In this document: positions 32,982 to 44,193 of the stretch, one piece after another | Layout of the letters: each line of letters opens with the position of its first letter | How positions within the stretch are numbered: position 1 is the stretch's first letter | Assembly: GCA_973895155.1 (NCBI GenBank) | Contig: OZ316891.1 | Span: 23,746,001-23,810,000 of the forward strand | Length of the DNA stretch: 64,000 nt | Direction of reading: 5' to 3' | Origin: Marsupella aquatica | Lineage: Eukaryota > Marchantiophyta | The notes under the pieces: generated by a model | Database searches by the model: none | Seen by the model: the letters and a program-made list of their open reading frames with translations, nothing else | Told to the model about the DNA's origin: nothing | Program-made: the position numbers and the translations under genes

Positions 32982-35881
32982 TTAGCCATTTCATCCAACT
33001 CACTTACCTCTTGTGCTTCCTCTGTGATTGAAGCTAAAAAGGTGGACTCTATGGCAAAGCAATCCTCAGCTTCATCGTCACAATCCTCCAAGTCACCTTC
33101 CATAGGTTCTTGCCATAGTCCGCTGGGGGATACCTCTGGTCCAAAGACACTTTCTTCGGTTTGGTCAGCGAGGCATTCTAACCATCGTACCTCATCGGCT
33201 GATTCCAGTCCACTGTCGTACCCGTCTACCTCCCTGATGCTTCTTCTGCGGTCATCCTTGGTATCCCAGGATACCGTGATAGAGGGGGTCCCAAAAGTGA
33301 ACTCCTTCTTACCCCAATCCTCTATAACCTTGGCTAGGTATAGCCACGGCCTACCAATCAATAGCCGAAATGACGTAGGGTTTACTGGCTTCATTACTAC
33401 ATAGTTAATGCTAAAGAAGATGCCTCCTATCTCTGTTTTGATGTCGGTTAACACTCCCGTAGGAATGACCTGATAACCATTGGCCATGTTCAACACTCTT
33501 CCAGTCATCTCTGGTGTTAGACCCCACCCTTTTGCTGTTGAATCAATCATAATACACACCCCTGATCCTCCATCAATGGGTACCCGAAGTAATAATTCTC
33601 CTTGAATCATTAATGGTAAAGCGGGGGCTCCTTGATCTTCTTCTATCATCAGCACATCGGATCTGGTTGCTACCTTGGGTAATCTCGGCTTGCCGAGAAT
33701 AGCCTTCCTTAATTGCTTCCGGAAGTACGGGCTATTTTTCAGTAGTTGACCTACTGTTGCCGAGACTCTAGATTCTAGTACATCTTTAGCCAGGTCATAG
33801 GGAACAATCGGCTTCTCCCCTGGTGGTGTCTCCACCTTGGATTCGGCCTGTTTTTCCCCGCTAGTCCCCACAGTTGTTGGATCCTCCGAAGCAAACAATG
33901 CTTTTGCTCGTTTCACATCCTTGGCAATGGCTTCAGTGTTCTCCAGGGTTTCTAATTCTCGCAGCTGTTCCTTAACACTAGCCGTAATAGAGGGGTAGAA
34001 CAACTTAGGGTGATCTCGATTGAAGTCGCTATCTTGTGAAGGATTGGGGTCACTGGTGAGCTCATGGTTTACCTGTGTTGCCGGCGCCTTTCCTTCTCCT
34101 TCTGTTGATGTTGACGAAGAGTCAATCTTCTCTTCTTTATCCTTCCCTTTATTTTTGGCTAGCCCATCCCACCTTTCCTTCCTTCTGGTTGATCGAGTAG
34201 AGACCCGGTAGCAATCATGATCCATATCCTCTTCTGAGAAGGTTGATAGGGCTTCAGTCTCATCATCAGATGGTCCAAACTCTGCCTCGGCATCCACTTG
34301 CCATCCGAGCTCGATGTGGTTGATTTGAACTCCTCCTGGGGCAGCACCTGGTGGCAAGACCTTGACCGGCAAAAGCTTATGATTTGCGGCCAATCCTGCC
34401 AACCAAGTAGGACATTGTCCTAGCATATGACCTTCCTGTCGGCATCCCATACATAGCTGAGCTGGTTGTCCATCACCCTGTTTACGTGCATTCGGGCATT
34501 CTCTAGCAAAATGGCCAGGTTGACCACAGTTATAGCATGCCGCAAATCTCTGCACATTCGGCCTAGGAGGTACAGACGGATTCTGAATAATCCGAGGATA
34601 CATCTCTCTTGGATTGTTCCTTAATCCTGACCAGAGAGATGCAGGTCTGTTGGATAGGTCCTGTGCTCCAGTCTCACTGATGCCGAAAACACTATCAGCG
34701 GCATCTCCTAAAAAGTACTCTACTTCTCCCTGACACGGTCTGATCTCGGCCACATGCCGAACATGACTAGTATTGAGTTTAGGACATGCATCTTTATGGT
34801 GTCCGGTTTTATAACATAAGGCACACCATACAGAGCTATCCTCCTGTACTACTTTCTTCTTCGGCTTTACCTCTGCTATTATAGCCTTAAGTTGCTCGGT
34901 AAGGGCCACAATGTTATCTGGTGGCTTAGCCTCCAGCTTGACTTTCGTCTTCCCTCTTCTTCTGCCCTTCCTTCTCTTAGTTTTTTCTTCTTCAGAACTA
35001 GAAGATGACTCACTCTTGCTACTTCCACTATCCGAGCTTGAGTTATCACTTCTTGACTTCTTAGAATGTTTCTTTTTCTTATCCTTTTTCTTATGGGGTG
35101 ATCCCTCCTCTGATGAGGAACTCTCAGACTTAAGCTGTTTCTTCCAGCTTGTGATATCTGCATTAATGTATAATTGAATATCCTTAATTGCATCGGCTAA
35201 AGTCTCCGGGTTCTTCTTCCTAATTGCAAAACTCATCTTCTGTGGCAAAGCATTCACCAACCATTGAAGTTGCATCCCTTCAGATGCATTGGTCTTTGTA
35301 CGTCTTACCAGTTTCTGAAAGCGTTGCAAGAACTTCCTGAAGGATTTGTTCTCTTTGAACCGAAGTCGTCCCAACTTCAGCACTGCTAGTTCTGAAGTTC
35401 CAATGGGTCGAAACTCCTTAACAAAGAGCGTTCTGAAGCTATCCCAGATGGCTTGATCTTCCACATCTAATGCTCTGTACCAAGGCCTAGCCTCACCCTT
35501 GAACAGGCCGGGAAGAATCTGCATCTTGATGGCCGATTCTCCATTTGCTGCAGCGGTTCCTTTGAAATCATCCAACCATTCGTCCGGATCCTCATCTCCT
35601 CTCCCATGAAATGCCTTGTAATGTATGCGCGACCGTTGGCTCAGTCTGGTCCCGGGCCTCTCGTCTGGCCGTGCCTCAAGTTCTCCCATGTCGGTTGGGT
35701 ACTCGTGTCTTCCCACCGACTCCTCTTCTGGTATATCTTCTTCGACGCCACTTCCAGCTTCGGAGCTACCAGCTCTTTCTGCCCCTCTCAGTCGCTGTGT
35801 ATCATGCCACCCGGCGAGCTGCTGCAGTCGAGCTCTCTCCCGTTGAATCACTCTTTCCTCCCTTGGCGTAGGTTCAGTCAT
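32912..35881 (-). CDS. gag-pro: Gag-protease of element C, intact frame (989 aa)
   Basis: Full-length counterpart of 11511-14504: capsid-like region, Ser/Lys-rich linker, three CCHC knuckles and IDGGSG protease site followed by LLIGRPWLYLAK. Start at ATG 35881, 46 bp after the primer site. The C-terminus differs from B over the last ~50 residues (acidic EDCDDEAEDCF region), then overlaps pol. The frame stays open although pol and both LTR-ORFs of the same copy are broken, so it could still supply Gag in trans. That is inference. Confidence 0.9.
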   Translation of the reverse strand: MTEPTPREERVIQRERARLQQLAGWHDTQRLRGAERAGSSEAGSGVEEDIPEEESVGRHEYPTDMGELEARPDERPGTRLSQRSRIHYKAFHGRGDEDPDEWLDDFKGTAAANGESAIKMQILPGLFKGEARPWYRALDVEDQAIWDSFRTLFVKEFRPIGTSELAVLKLGRLRFKENKSFRKFLQRFQKLVRRTKTNASEGMQLQWLVNALPQKMSFAIRKKNPETLADAIKDIQLYINADITSWKKQLKSESSSSEEGSPHKKKDKKKKHSKKSRSDNSSSDSGSSKSESSSSSEEEKTKRRKGRRRGKTKVKLEAKPPDNIVALTEQLKAIIAEVKPKKKVVQEDSSVWCALCYKTGHHKDACPKLNTSHVRHVAEIRPCQGEVEYFLGDAADSVFGISETGAQDLSNRPASLWSGLRNNPREMYPRIIQNPSVPPRPNVQRFAACYNCGQPGHFARECPNARKQGDGQPAQLCMGCRQEGHMLGQCPTWLAGLAANHKLLPVKVLPPGAAPGGVQINHIELGWQVDAEAEFGPSDDETEALSTFSEEDMDHDCYRVSTRSTRRKERWDGLAKNKGKDKEEKIDSSSTSTEGEGKAPATQVNHELTSDPNPSQDSDFNRDHPKLFYPSITASVKEQLRELETLENTEAIAKDVKRAKALFASEDPTTVGTSGEKQAESKVETPPGEKPIVPYDLAKDVLESRVSATVGQLLKNSPYFRKQLRKAILGKPRLPKVATRSDVLMIEEDQGAPALPLMIQGELLLRVPIDGGSGVCIMIDSTAKGWGLTPEMTGRVLNMANGYQVIPTGVLTDIKTEIGGIFFSINYVVMKPVNPTSFRLLIGRPWLYLAKVIEDWGKKEFTFGTPSITVSWDTKDDRRRSIREVDGYDSGLESADEVRWLECLADQTEESVFGPEVSPSGLWQEPMEGDLEDCDDEAEDCFAIESTFLASITEEAQEVSELDEMAKWGAIPEAAVDFPQALWQSQQDP

Positions 35882-35926
35882 TACCTATGCTTCCTTTCTA
35901 ACTTCATATCTCATGGCTTAAGAAAT

Positions 35927-35946
35927 GCCCCCTCCATCTAGCGCCA
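35927..35946 (-). other. Primer-binding site of element C
   Basis: TGGCGCTAGATGGAGGGGGC on the minus strand, 4 nt from the 5' LTR boundary at 35951. Identical to those of A and B. Confidence 0.8.
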
Positions 35947-36865
35947 AAAATGTGGTGCGTCCCATGGCTCCCTAAACCCAAGAAACCCCCCCAGCTCAAG
36001 CCGATTCCCGCAGGTTTCGCGCTTGGCGGGGCCGTTTCCGCGGCTTAGCGGCATGGGACGCTGCTAACCTCTTCTACATCTATTAACATTTTACACACAT
36101 ATACTGGACAGATCCTTCATCGGGTCATGAGATATGAAGCAGGCCTACTCTAGGCCTTCCCTTGTCTTCCTCTCCTTCTGGTTAGGTATATTTGGATTCC
36201 GCCGCTGGAATGATCCCCAATAGGCTTGGTTAAGCCGCTAAGACCTCTCTCAGCTCGACACATCCAACTCTCACTCCCTTGCTTACTTTCCTTTCCCTAT
36301 TAGTTGATGTGGGCACTCTTCACACAAGTTAATGCGACACACAAATAGTAAAATGACTCCTTCTGACTGAGTCATACCATGCACTTGCCATACAAACAGT
36401 ACATCTCATACACAAGCTCTGCGAACTAAGCCGTGAGGCCAACTCTATTCAGCTCTTAGGCATGAGGAAACATGAATATACACAAGGTCACGGTATAACT
36501 AACCGAGAGCTTCTCTTACTACTTGATCCCAGCCCGGCTGGTGCAAACTAAAAACTTGATAAAGAAGAGGCCCTGAGGTCCCCGCTGCCTAGGTACTTAT
36601 CCTGGTAGTGGATCCGCCTAATTCTTTGCAGCGTAAGCCTAATCTACCTGACAGTAATCTACTTGCCCGAATCTACCTATGTACAGCAAGGCAGGAGCAC
36701 AAGTGTTGCTCCTACCAGTGGAACCGCAATCCCACTAAGCTAAGTGTCAGGGCCGCTCCTGGTCCTGATCCTAATCTTAAACCTGGAGATCAGCGCCCGC
36801 CCGGCCCACTCACGCCTCCTACCTCCACGTCCGCCCTTTCTAAAAGGAACGACGCCCTTGCACCG

Positions 36866-37844
36866 TCACGATACCGGTGGTGGATCCTCAATGGACACCC
36901 CCAACACTTCCTCCTCAGCCACTGCCGTTGGCCCGCCTACTGACAGATTACCTGCCCTTGACCGAGTCAACTCTCCCTCGGCCTGACTGGGTCCACCTTC
37001 AGCTTCGGCCTCGACACCGGCCTCGGCAATACCCACGGTTTCGGCCTCAGCCACTCCCACGGCTTCGGCTTCCCCTTCTTCTAGGGTAGTTGGATCCTTA
37101 GCCATGACCCTTTCTGGGGTCGGTGCTGGGTCTACCTCCTTGATCACCATGGCCTGTGAAGTCGTATTACTCCTTGACCCTGAAGGTTTCCGCTTCTTCT
37201 TCGTTGGTGGCTCGGCAGCTGGTCTCTTCCCCTTCCCATTTACTTCCGGCACTGGTGCAGGTGGCGCGGCTTGTCCTTCGGCAATTACCACCCCTGGTAA
37301 CTGGTTCGCCCCAACGGGAGATGGACCTGCTGCAGCTAAGCATTTAAATACTGCGGCTTGTTTCTTCAGCCGCTCTGTTTGGTTGTCGGCCCGCCGCTGT
37401 AGGTTCTCCATCTTCCTCGTGATTTCCTCCAACTCCTCTTGGGTTTCGTCCAGGTCCTTACGTGCCTCCTCCAGCTCGTTTTTAGCCTCCTCCTGCTCCC
37501 TGTGGGCTTTCTCCAATTCCTTCTTCAAGGTAGCCCTCTCCTCCCAGGTTGCTCTTAGCTCCTTGTCGAGCTCTGCAATGATGACAGACTCCATCTGGTT
37601 CATCTTGGCATAAGTCTGATCGAGCATATCGTCCTTCTCCCTTAGGTTGGCTTTGAAGGTGGCCGTTAGGGACGCAAGCTCCTGCTGCAGCGCAATAATC
37701 CCTTGATAGGATTTCCCTAACTCGGCCTCCTTCTGCTCAAGGGCTCCGCGGCTTTTCTGGAGCTCCCTTTTCAACGCCCGTTCCTTTCTTTGGGTCTCCG
37801 CCATGGCCCGGTTGTTAGCTGTTATGTGGGCCTCCTCTGCATTC
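36866..37844 (-). pseudogene. LTR-ORF of element C, 5' LTR copy, C-terminal part
   Basis: Coiled coil and Ala/Glu-rich tail, open from the insertion point at 37844 to a stop at 36866. The N-terminal part lies at 40424-42737. The frame is cut by the 2579-bp insertion with CATTC duplications. Confidence 0.8.
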
Positions 37845-38743
37845 TGTCACGTCGTAGGCTTCGGCCTTAACTCAGACTTCAGCTTAGACGGGCACATCCC
37901 TCGTAAATCTGAGGGTTCGGGCAGGAAGGGAAGCACGTAATGCACCTTATTCTCGTAAACTAGCGCTAAGTGCGCATACTGCTAAATACGGACACCTCCT
38001 AGGTATGGTTTGTGTTCCGCCGCCGGAACGTACCCTAGTCGATAGCAGGATCGACCCCGGCTTAAGGGCTTCTAAGCCTTCGTGCTGTCCGCCTTCGATC
38101 CGGATTCGATGATACAGGTCCTCAACCCGTGCTCGCAACCACTTACCCGCAGGCTGCACCCTGTGCACGTCTCGGGTAGTGCGTTCGGCCCGGCGCTGCC
38201 ACCCATATACGAGAAACCCACACACATATGCGCACACATGCATACAATCTCGATTTACACGAAGGAAAAATGATGGGAAAGGATTTTTACTACAAAGGGA
38301 ACATATGCGTACACTTAGTTGACACGACAGCCCTGGAATGCACAGGTTCAAGGCCAAGGGTGCACACTACAACGGATCCCGGCTCCGCACTCGCCCGGCA
38401 AGCTTAGTCCTACCCCCTCCCCTTGGTACTCTGTCATTCCCAGAGGTCGGGACTCCCCGCATGTCCCGCGGATGTCCGACTCTGAAACTAAAAACCCCCC
38501 CTGCCTCTACCGAGGGGTGCACTAAATACTAAGAGCCGAGGAACGGGGTGTCCTCCCGCCGAAGATTCGCTGACCAAGGTCCTAACTAAGCTGACAGTCA
38601 GGCCGGAAAACGGTTGTGTCTTATTAGAAGATCCTAATCTATGCAGGCTGGACAGCAGGGCAGCGCTGCCGTACCTAAGGCAGGTGCCTGTCCCAAGAGC
38701 CTGACTAAGCCAATCCTAATCCTAATCTATTCCTACTCCGCCG

Positions 38744-40039
38744 CTAATGCCTGGCACGCTTGCCAGAGCCGCCCGAATGGGAACGGCCATCCCGCTGCCT
38801 TCGAAGCCTGTCATTGTCCGCTTTGAGGAGCTGGACCTGGTCCAGCAGAGATTCGTTCTCTCGCCTCGCCGTGTCCGTCTCCTCTGCTGCCTCCTGACAT
38901 GCCTCCTCCAGCTGCTGGGCGTCGCTCGCCAGTTTACTCGCCAGCTGGTCCTGCTTCTCGGCCTCGGTTTGGAGCCGCGCCATCTCGGCCTGCAGCGTGG
39001 CTATCTCCGTCGCGTCCCGCTGGGCTCGCTCCTCGGCCTCCTCCAGGTCTTTCTGCCAGGTGACAGCTTGTTTCTTCAAACTGTCAATCTGGTTCCGGAG
39101 TCGTGTAATCTCGGCCTCGTTCCCAGCTTTGGCCTGTTCGGCTAGGGCGGTAAGAGCGTACGCCTTTGCTAACAACTCATCGGCGGCTGCAACCTTGGGT
39201 CATAGTTGCAGAAGCTCAGCCTCTTGAGCCGCCACTTCGTTCTTTAGGTACACGGACTCCACCCGGTACCGCTCTATCCTCTGAAGGGCCTCCGACTGGG
39301 CCCGCCCGGTCAAGGGTGGGGTAGCCTCGTCGTCATCGCTAAGATCCACAGCGTTGATGACGGAGCGTACCTGTGCTGGCTGGGTGATAGGTGGTGGGGT
39401 TTGGCTAGGCTGCGGCTGAGGCTGAAGCTGAAGCTGAGGTTGCATGGGCACGGGTACGGGTACGGGTACGGGTCCGGCTGAGTTGGTCATGTTGGTTGAT
39501 GGCCGAGTTCCCATGAAGCTCTGTAGGTGCTGGTAGAAGTTCTCCGAAGCGAGTGCGGACGCCCTTGTCGAACGGTTGGTACTGGACTCGCCGTTAATGA
39601 CTGCCCGAACCTGGGCAGGGATGTGGTCGAAGTGATGTCGCTGCAGGTCGATTGTACCCGGGATATTGAAGACCTCGTCCGGAAGCCGAAGCAATGCTTC
39701 CCAGAACCCGATATATTTGTCTCTGTCAAAGAAGTACCCAGATACCTCAGCTGGTTGGTAAAGCTCCCTCTGAGACGGGTAGTCAAAGTTAAGGACGTAG
39801 TGGTGTCGTCCTGCTAGGCGGATGGCTCTCTCGTATTCGCGTCGATCTCGTATCGGCGCGGGTTGGCGTGTTTCAATGAATCGGCCAAGTGCCTTCCGGT
39901 AGATAGGAACTGTGTCCAGAATCGAATGGCCGAGCTGGAGAGGATCGCGTGCGACATTCAGAGGAGATAGTAGTGGCGACCTAGAGAGAACGAGAGAGCT
40001 GGGGTCGAAGCTGGCGTGCGGACTGATGGACTGGTGCAC
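38744..40039 (-). pseudogene. Putative 431-residue globular plus coiled-coil protein in a solo LTR
   Basis: Single frame of 432 codons with one internal TGA at 39200-39202, probably from CGA. The N-terminal ~190 residues are globular (RHHYVLNFDYPSQREL, FFDRDKYIGFWEALLRLP). A Pro/Gln-rich stretch includes a PVPVPVPV run. From about residue 250 on there is a heptad coiled coil (LRNQIDSLKK, EIATLQAEMARLQ) ending in a basic, Ser/Gly-rich tail (GKRARH). No family recognised. Overall plan parallels the LTR-ORF of elements A/B/C/E although the sequences do not match. Start ATG 40039 is 26 bp after a TATA box. Confidence 0.6.
39446..39475. repeat. GGGTAC hexamer microsatellite
   Basis: CGGGTA/CGGGTC units in tandem, encoding the Pro-Val run of the minus-strand frame. 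Confidence 0.75.
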
Positions 40040-40057
40040 TACAAAGGGTTGGCTCCC

Positions 40058-40065
40058 CTTTTATA
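40058..40065 (-). promoter_or_regulatory. TATA box upstream of 38744-40039
   Basis: TATAAAAG in AAAGTATAAAAGGGG on the minus strand, a near-consensus plant TATA box. Transcription would start close to the ATG at 40039. It lies about 360 bp from the outer (5') end of this LTR-like element, as expected for a U3 promoter. Confidence 0.6.
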
Positions 40066-40423
40066 CTTTGAGGGCTTGTCGATCCCCGACGTCTCCTCGA
40101 CGCCCATAGGTTGAACCGCTCACGCTTGTGGTGTACCGGCCACTCCGCCGGTCTGAGTCAGCGTGCGTCAGTGGCCGCTTCCTTAAGTTCATTATACGGA
40201 CCCGAGGGAGGGGCCCCTCCATGCTCATAACCCGGGTGTGCGAATAGCGACCCGCCGCCAGCCCGAACCTGAAGTCCCCCTTATTGCCTAATGATGTCCT
40301 ACCCCTAATGATTACCTAAATACTATCGTTATGCTAATAATAGCGGCCTAAGACCCACCTAACGCGCGTGCCGAGCGCAGTTAGACTGAATCACTCATTA
40401 ACCGCCGTACCGGCGGCGTCACA

Positions 40424-42737
40424 CATTCCTCAGCTCTTGCTTCCACTTCTCCCTCTCTTTGATCGCATCGGCCAACTCTCCTTGGGTCCGCGTCAGTAGA
40501 TTCTCGATCATCCGGTTTTCAGATTGTGCGGTATCCAACTGGCCCTGCATGATATTTAGCTCATGCCGCTTAATCCGCAGCTCATCTTGGGCTTTCTTGG
40601 CCGCCCTCAGGTCCTTGATTTTGGCTTCCCTTTCCCTAAGCCGACGGATGACCTCGTCCTTCTTGCTTCTTTCCAAGGCCACCGCTTCTTCCAATTGGCG
40701 CTTCTCCAACTGCTCCCTATGGAAAAAGGGTCCTACCTCCAATTCCTCCCCAAAGATGCCGAGCGCAAGTTCCCCACACATCTCACCATACTCCCTGGCT
40801 CTATTCTTAGCGTAGGTGGAGTAAGTAGAAGTGATCGGCATCGCCCATCGCGGCCTCTGCTCCCAAGCCGTCTTGCGGGTCTCTTCAATCGTGGCTAGAG
40901 GTTTGCTTCCTTTTTCGGCTAGCCGCCTCATGTCCTCCGGCCAATCTCCTCCTGGTAAATGCTTTTCCCTAGCCAGGGCTGCTTCCTCTTCCTGCCTGAT
41001 TCGCTCCTGAAATTCCAGCGCCGTCTGTTTTATGCCGTCAAAGCTCAGGGGAGCAACATCTAGTGGAGGAGACTCAGGGCTACTCTGCTGGTTGGGGTCT
41101 CCTCGTACTACCCTTGGAAGTGTGGGGATAAACCGGCCACAGGTCCTTACTCCTGGAACGTGATGGTCCGACCCATAGCCGGAGTTATCATGGCCGCAGT
41201 CCTCCACTGCCTCCTCTACTTCTTCTACTTTCGGCTTCTCCCTCTCTTCTTCGTTGGTAGGAGCTTCCGGCAATTTTGCCTCAGATTCAGAGCTTGAGAC
41301 TCCGGTAGAGGGGTCTTCCCTTCTAAGTCTGCTTAAGTTGACCTCTGGGGCAGTGTCCTGCATTGTTGCCACTGCCGTTGTCGTTGCCGATGCCGATCTC
41401 TTTTCTTTCTCCAGCAGCTTCAGCAGACTCTGCATGCCTGGTTGCTGCATCGGCAAGTCTTCCTTCCTTGGCTTAAACACCTGCTCAATTGTAGGGCTAA
41501 CAGGTGGTTGAGGCTTTTCTGCTACCGGCCTGGGTGCTAGAGCTTCCTCGGGTGTCCTTACCTTCAGGGGAAGTACTGGGGCAAAGGTCTGACCTCTGGC
41601 ATACCGGCACAACAGCGGCATGTGATAGCCAAGCCGCGACACGCTCCCCATGCCGATTACCTGTTGCTCCTCCTTTAATATCTTCTTCAATTGGTTGAGG
41701 AGGTAGCTGTTGTAGTCCCGGCTTGGGTCTGGCCTTTCTGCCAGATAGACTTGTGCCTTGCCGATCTCCGCTCTCGGCAAGTTACAATGCATGGTTACCC
41801 GCAAGAAGTCGATCATCTCTCCTATGTGCGGGTTGGTGCATGTGTTCCGGAAGAAGCCATTCTTCGTTGATGGTCCGGGAAACGACCGGAACTCCTTGTC
41901 AGGCAAGGTTTTCCTGGTATCAACCTTGGTCTTATTGCCTATCGATAAGCCAAACACTTCGGCAATTACCTTGGGAGTAAGATAGAAATCCTTCCCATAT
42001 ATTCTCGTGCAATTGGTCTCGGGTTCCCATGACCCCATGAATTCTAATAGGTCTGAATCCGGCACCTCCGGCTTCAGCCATGGTAATCTTACAAAGGCTT
42101 CCAAGCCGGATCCGGCCATGAAGCCTTGGTACTTCTTGGTCTGCATGGCCGTAAAGCATGCATCCTCCTCCCGTGCAAAATGTAGTTGCACCTCCATTGG
42201 TAGAGTTGCCGCCCAGCCCTTCTAGGTGTCATCCCTGGTTGGAATGGCGTTGATGGGGTTGCTTTCCTCCTCCTCGGCTTCGCTCTGCCTCCTGCTCTGC
42301 TGTTCGGCTGGTTTCTTTGGTGCCGCCGACCTCGTTCTTTTTGCCGGGGTGGCTTCATCGTTGACGACTCCCTTGCTCTTCATCTCAGCTACAGTGGAAG
42401 TTTCTCCTAGCACTGTTGCCTGGGTCCACCTTTCTGTGCTACCCTTTAATTCCCAGTGTATGTCATTGCAATTCTTGATGGCCTCTCGGATGCCGATGAT
42501 GCTGTCTTTGCAAAACAGAAGATCGTCAAGCTGATTGGAAGTAGGAGTCCACAAGAACTTGGCCTTGATGAGTTCGCCTCCTAAGAAAGCCGTTTTCTGC
42601 AGCTCCCACAATCTAGCGAGCTCCTGTCGTTCTCGAGCTGCTCTTTCTGATTCTTCATCCTCGTAAGTCTTGATGTACTCAGTTGCCCGTTCGAACAGGC
42701 ATCCCCAGAAATGTGCCGCTTGATTGACGTTGCTCAT
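40424..42737 (-). pseudogene. LTR-ORF of element C, 5' LTR copy, N-terminal part
   Basis: Runs from MSNVNQAAHFWG (42737; the true start is deleted) through the GLP-motif globular domain into the coiled coil, and is cut by the insertion at 40423. A TAG at 42222-42224 replaces TGG (CAG>TAG on the plus strand). After it, the frame is open for about 590 codons. Confidence 0.8.
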
Positions 42738-42851
42738 ACCCTCCTTAGGTCGATCATTGGTATAGGGTTTTGTCCCTATACTAAGGTGTTTCCAGGGTGC
42801 ATCCTGCTTTACCCCCTTAACTGGCCGAGTGATTCCTGGCTAGGCATCACA

Positions 42852-43001
42852 GGTAATAAGACCAAGGTTGATACCAGGAAGACCTTACTTGACAAGGAGT
42901 TCCGGTCGTTCCCAAGACCATCAACAAAGAATGGCTTCTTCCGGAACACCTTCACCAACTCGCACATTGGAGAGATGATCAATTTCTTGCGGGTGACCAT
43001 G
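42852..43001 (+). pseudogene. Plus-strand LTR-ORF fragment, right piece of the host copy
   Basis: Continues 25146 in the plus-strand frame (KTKVDTRKTL, then EMINFLRVTM). Similarity to other copies stops about 43001, so this host LTR is truncated here by an old rearrangement. Confidence 0.85.
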
Positions 43002-43653
43002 AACTGTACTTGGCGCTATGATGTTTCATGGTTGTTTTTCATTACGGTATTCAGTTTTGGGTAGCGCCTGGCGCTATGATGTTTTCACGTATGAGTTGAT
43101 CGCTATGTTTGGGACCCTGGATGATTGAAAGTGAACATTGCATTGGATTTAGAGAGTTTTTACCCATTGACTAGCCGGGTTATTAATGGAATATTCTCTT
43201 TGCACATGAAATTTTGGGATATATTGTTGACGTTTTGGTTGAAATATTTTCCTGTTTCCTTTTTGCTGTTTCCTATTTGGATTTTTCTGTTTCCTGGCAC
43301 GGTGGTGATACCCAAAAAATAAGGACAGAGTTCCGATTTGGTTGAGGATATGTTTGAGTGGTTGTCTGCACTCTGTTAATTCTTCTTGTAATTATTGTCG
43401 TGATGCCCAAAACAAATATCATTGATTGGCATATTTGTGTTGTCGAATTTGGAACGAAGATCCTTGGGTTAACTTATCGCGTTGAATCTTCTTGATTAGT
43501 GTTTAGGTGAACGTTCTTGGGTCAAAAATTTTGTGAATATATTTTTCTTTTGATCAAAGAAATAAAATCAGTTTTTCCATCACTATTTTGTAGGTTGCTG
43601 AGAAAGACCTCACCATCTCATTTATTACTCCAGGTATCCACTCTTATTTTGGA
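43002..43653. other. Non-coding stretch with a short direct repeat
   Basis: TGGCGCTATGATGTTT occurs twice, at about 43009 and 43068. The rest is AT-rich with no convincing gene. A possible intron end (TTTATTACTCCAG) lies just before the ORF at 43654. Confidence 0.4.
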
Positions 43654-44193
43654 ATGGCCGTCATTGAGAACCCTGTCTTTACAAGGTTAGCGATGTCATT
43701 CGACAAAGAGAAGAAACAAATTCAGCAGAAAAGTGGCCAAAAGGAATCCGGATTGCTTTTGGATGGACTTCCTGATGAGATTGTTGAAATGTTCATTTGG
43801 CCCATTTTGAAAGTTTGTTGTATAGAGGATGCATTTGATTCCTCCAAGAACCAAGCTGATGAAAGATTGATGCAATTAAAAATAATGGTGTGGCTTGGAT
43901 GCACCTCCAAGAAATGGAACCAGCTCGTAATTTGTACACGAGTCTTGGGTATTCTTAGACTAGCAAGAAGCCAGTTTGAGGAAGTAAATAAAATGCTGAC
44001 AAGCATTCTCGATGGAAAACCCCTTCAGAATGTTCATATTGAAGCTTTTGTTAGGATGGAAACACCGAATCTTCCTCCAATCGATAATATAGGTTTATTT
44101 TCAAGGTCTGACCTAAATCGATTTCAAGAAGACTGGCACAATCTTGAGAAAGATGAGCAAGCAAGGCTCTTGGAAATGTATGGGGAAGCTTAG
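43654..44193 (+). CDS. Hypothetical 179-residue protein, weak F-box-like N-terminal motif
   Basis: Single frame with no stop. Residues about 33-90 contain GLPDEIVEMFIWPIL and, after a spacer, CTSKKWNQLV, which recalls the L/P-x-E...SKxW pattern of F-box domains; the spacer is unusually long, so this is a weak match. The C-terminal part is helical and charged with no recognised repeat (no kelch or LRR). Codon use is AT-rich compared with the retrotransposons. A spliced upstream exon ending at the TTACTCCAG near 43634 is possible. It could be a transposon-captured fragment or a small real gene. Confidence 0.4.
   Translation: MAVIENPVFTRLAMSFDKEKKQIQQKSGQKESGLLLDGLPDEIVEMFIWPILKVCCIEDAFDSSKNQADERLMQLKIMVWLGCTSKKWNQLVICTRVLGILRLARSQFEEVNKMLTSILDGKPLQNVHIEAFVRMETPNLPPIDNIGLFSRSDLNRFQEDWHNLEKDEQARLLEMYGEA

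Larger units (their letters stand above)
37845..40423 (-). mobile_element. 2579-bp TG...CA insertion, probable solo LTR of a second ORF-bearing family
   Basis: Starts TGTCACGTCG, ends GGCGTCACA, with CATTC duplications at 37840-37844 and 40424-40428; the host LTR rejoins exactly. Sequence is unrelated to the A/B/C/E LTRs and is GC-richer. No gag, pol or second terminal copy, so a solo LTR is the simplest reading. Like the other family, it carries a globular plus coiled-coil frame (38744-40039) and a TATA box close to its start. A small non-autonomous element is the alternative. Confidence 0.8.
25147..42851 (-). mobile_element. Element C: complete but decayed Ty3/gypsy element
   Basis: A minus-strand 17.7-kb span flanked by GGTAA at 25142-25146 and 42852-42856. 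3' LTR is 25147-29723 (4577 bp); internal region 29724-35950; 5' LTR 35951-42851, which holds a 2579-bp foreign insertion and lacks about 260 bp near 42765. The gag-pro frame is intact; pol has several stops. The LTRs are more diverged from each other than B's, so this insertion is older. Confidence 0.95.
35951..42851 (-). repeat. Element C 5' LTR, split by a nested insertion
   Basis: Two parts, 35951-37844 and 40429-42851, together about 4317 bp. About 260 bp near 42765 are deleted, removing the LTR-ORF start and N-terminal codons that are present in the 3' LTR. Confidence 0.93.

Noticed and set aside
43580-43600. CACTATTTTG as the left CACTA terminus
   Set aside because: It shares only five bases with the right end, has no subterminal GCGAA array and no matching ATT duplication.
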